Under the pieces are notes generated by a model. It was not told where the DNA came from and searched no databases. It was given only the letters and a program-made list of their open reading frames with translations. DNA of 64,000 nt. Origin: Limosilactobacillus mucosae DSM 13345. Lineage in GTDB: Bacteria > Bacillota > Bacilli > Lactobacillales > Lactobacillaceae. Where the stretch lies: NCBI RefSeq assembly GCF_001436025.1, contig NZ_AZEQ01000015.1, positions 1 through 64,000 of the forward strand. Reading direction: 5' to 3'. Every line of letters begins with the position of its first letter. Position 1 is the first letter of the stretch. Both the position numbers and the translations under genes were made by a program. Below, piece by piece: positions 63,695-64,000 of this stretch.

Positions 63695-63931
63695 TTGTAT
63701 TTTTTGGGTAAATCGTTATGAAAATTCAGCTTTCTCGTCACTAAATGCCGTTATTTCGGCGATTGTAACTAATTTGCAAAAAAATTAATCACAGCGGCCA
63801 ACCGGTACTGACCGTTTCATTAATCGCTTTATCATCTTTTTTTAATATTTTTCAGCATTTAACTGTACTTTTTCTGATTAAGTATGATAAGTTCATTCTA
63901 ATAAGATTTTTGCAAATGGGGGACTTTTCTA

Positions 63932-64000
63932 ATGAAACCAAAAATTGCGATTCCAGCCGCAACCTTGACTGAAGCCACCAACGTCATCAACGAGCGCAAT
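63932..64000 (+). CDS. 5' end of a class-I glutamine-amidotransferase-like hydrolase (gamma-Glu-GABA hydrolase type), cut by window edge
   Basis: 23 codons visible. ATG with GGGGG at about 9 nt; the start reads MKPKIAIPAATLTEATNVIN, which resembles the N-terminus of lactobacillus peptidase-C26/PuuD-like proteins (KP-I-IP-TLTEA). The active site lies beyond the edge, so the family call rests on a short similarity. Confidence 0.5.
   Translation, partial: MKPKIAIPAATLTEATNVINERN

Noticed and set aside
1-64000. Insertion sequences, prophage or integrase genes
   Set aside because: No transposase, integrase, terminase or phage structural gene is encoded; only a possible small remnant beside the tRNA.

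Overview
The window looks like chromosomal DNA of a lactic acid bacterium, most likely Limosilactobacillus or a close lactobacillus relative. The evidence is a Firmicutes PolC replicase, PyrR and LexA/DinR control sites, a mevalonate pathway (thiolase and HMG-CoA synthase), two D-lactate-dehydrogenase-type genes, an oleate hydratase and moderately GC-rich coding sequence. There is no phage, IS element or CRISPR array. The species call is an inference from gene content.

Positions 84-20704 hold the conserved information-processing block, all on the minus strand. It reads, in transcription order, rpsB-tsf, pyrH-frr, uppS-cdsA-rseP-proS, polC, rimP-nusA-ylxR-ylxQ-infB-rbfA and truB-ribF, followed by a hydroxyisobutyrate-dehydrogenase-type gene. 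Intrinsic terminators or promoters separate most sub-operons. Several starts are TTG or GTG (truB, rimP, polC, uppS, rseP, cdsA), chosen from Shine-Dalgarno (SD) spacing.

Positions 20872-33400 carry two D-2-hydroxyacid dehydrogenase paralogs, a tRNA methyltransferase/GIY-YIG pair, plsC, the yneF/ynzC/lexA neighbourhood with a perfect SOS box, a marR-B3/4-mvaS cluster, an RNase H, a PAS protein and a P-type ATPase. A 587-bp non-coding stretch at 28950-29536 holds an unexplained micro-ORF/hairpin element.

Positions 33488-36784 are the serine-biosynthesis locus serC-serA. Its 5' leader encodes a 20-residue peptide with five serine codons in a cluster of six, followed by mutually exclusive hairpins and a strong terminator. 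This is the hallmark of ribosome-mediated attenuation and is the most interesting element here. A histidine phosphatase gene is transcribed divergently from it and is a candidate for the missing phosphoserine phosphatase.

Positions 36813-50902 contain oleate hydratase, a tRNA-Ser(CGA) with a possible integration scar, a PAP2 phosphatase, thiolase, a KefB-like antiporter, a C69 dipeptidase, membrane and hypothetical proteins, a decayed repeat region with a Cys-rich micro-ORF, an EIIC/DUF915 operon, an alternative S14 and a phosphodiesterase.

Positions 51090-64000 contain two MFS exporters, a self-regulated ABC exporter/TetR operon with twin operators, a predicted small RNA, a PucR regulator beside an ACT/PFL pair, an unknown 270-residue protein, pyrB-pyrC under a PyrR attenuator, and the first codons of a class-I amidotransferase-type gene running off the right edge.
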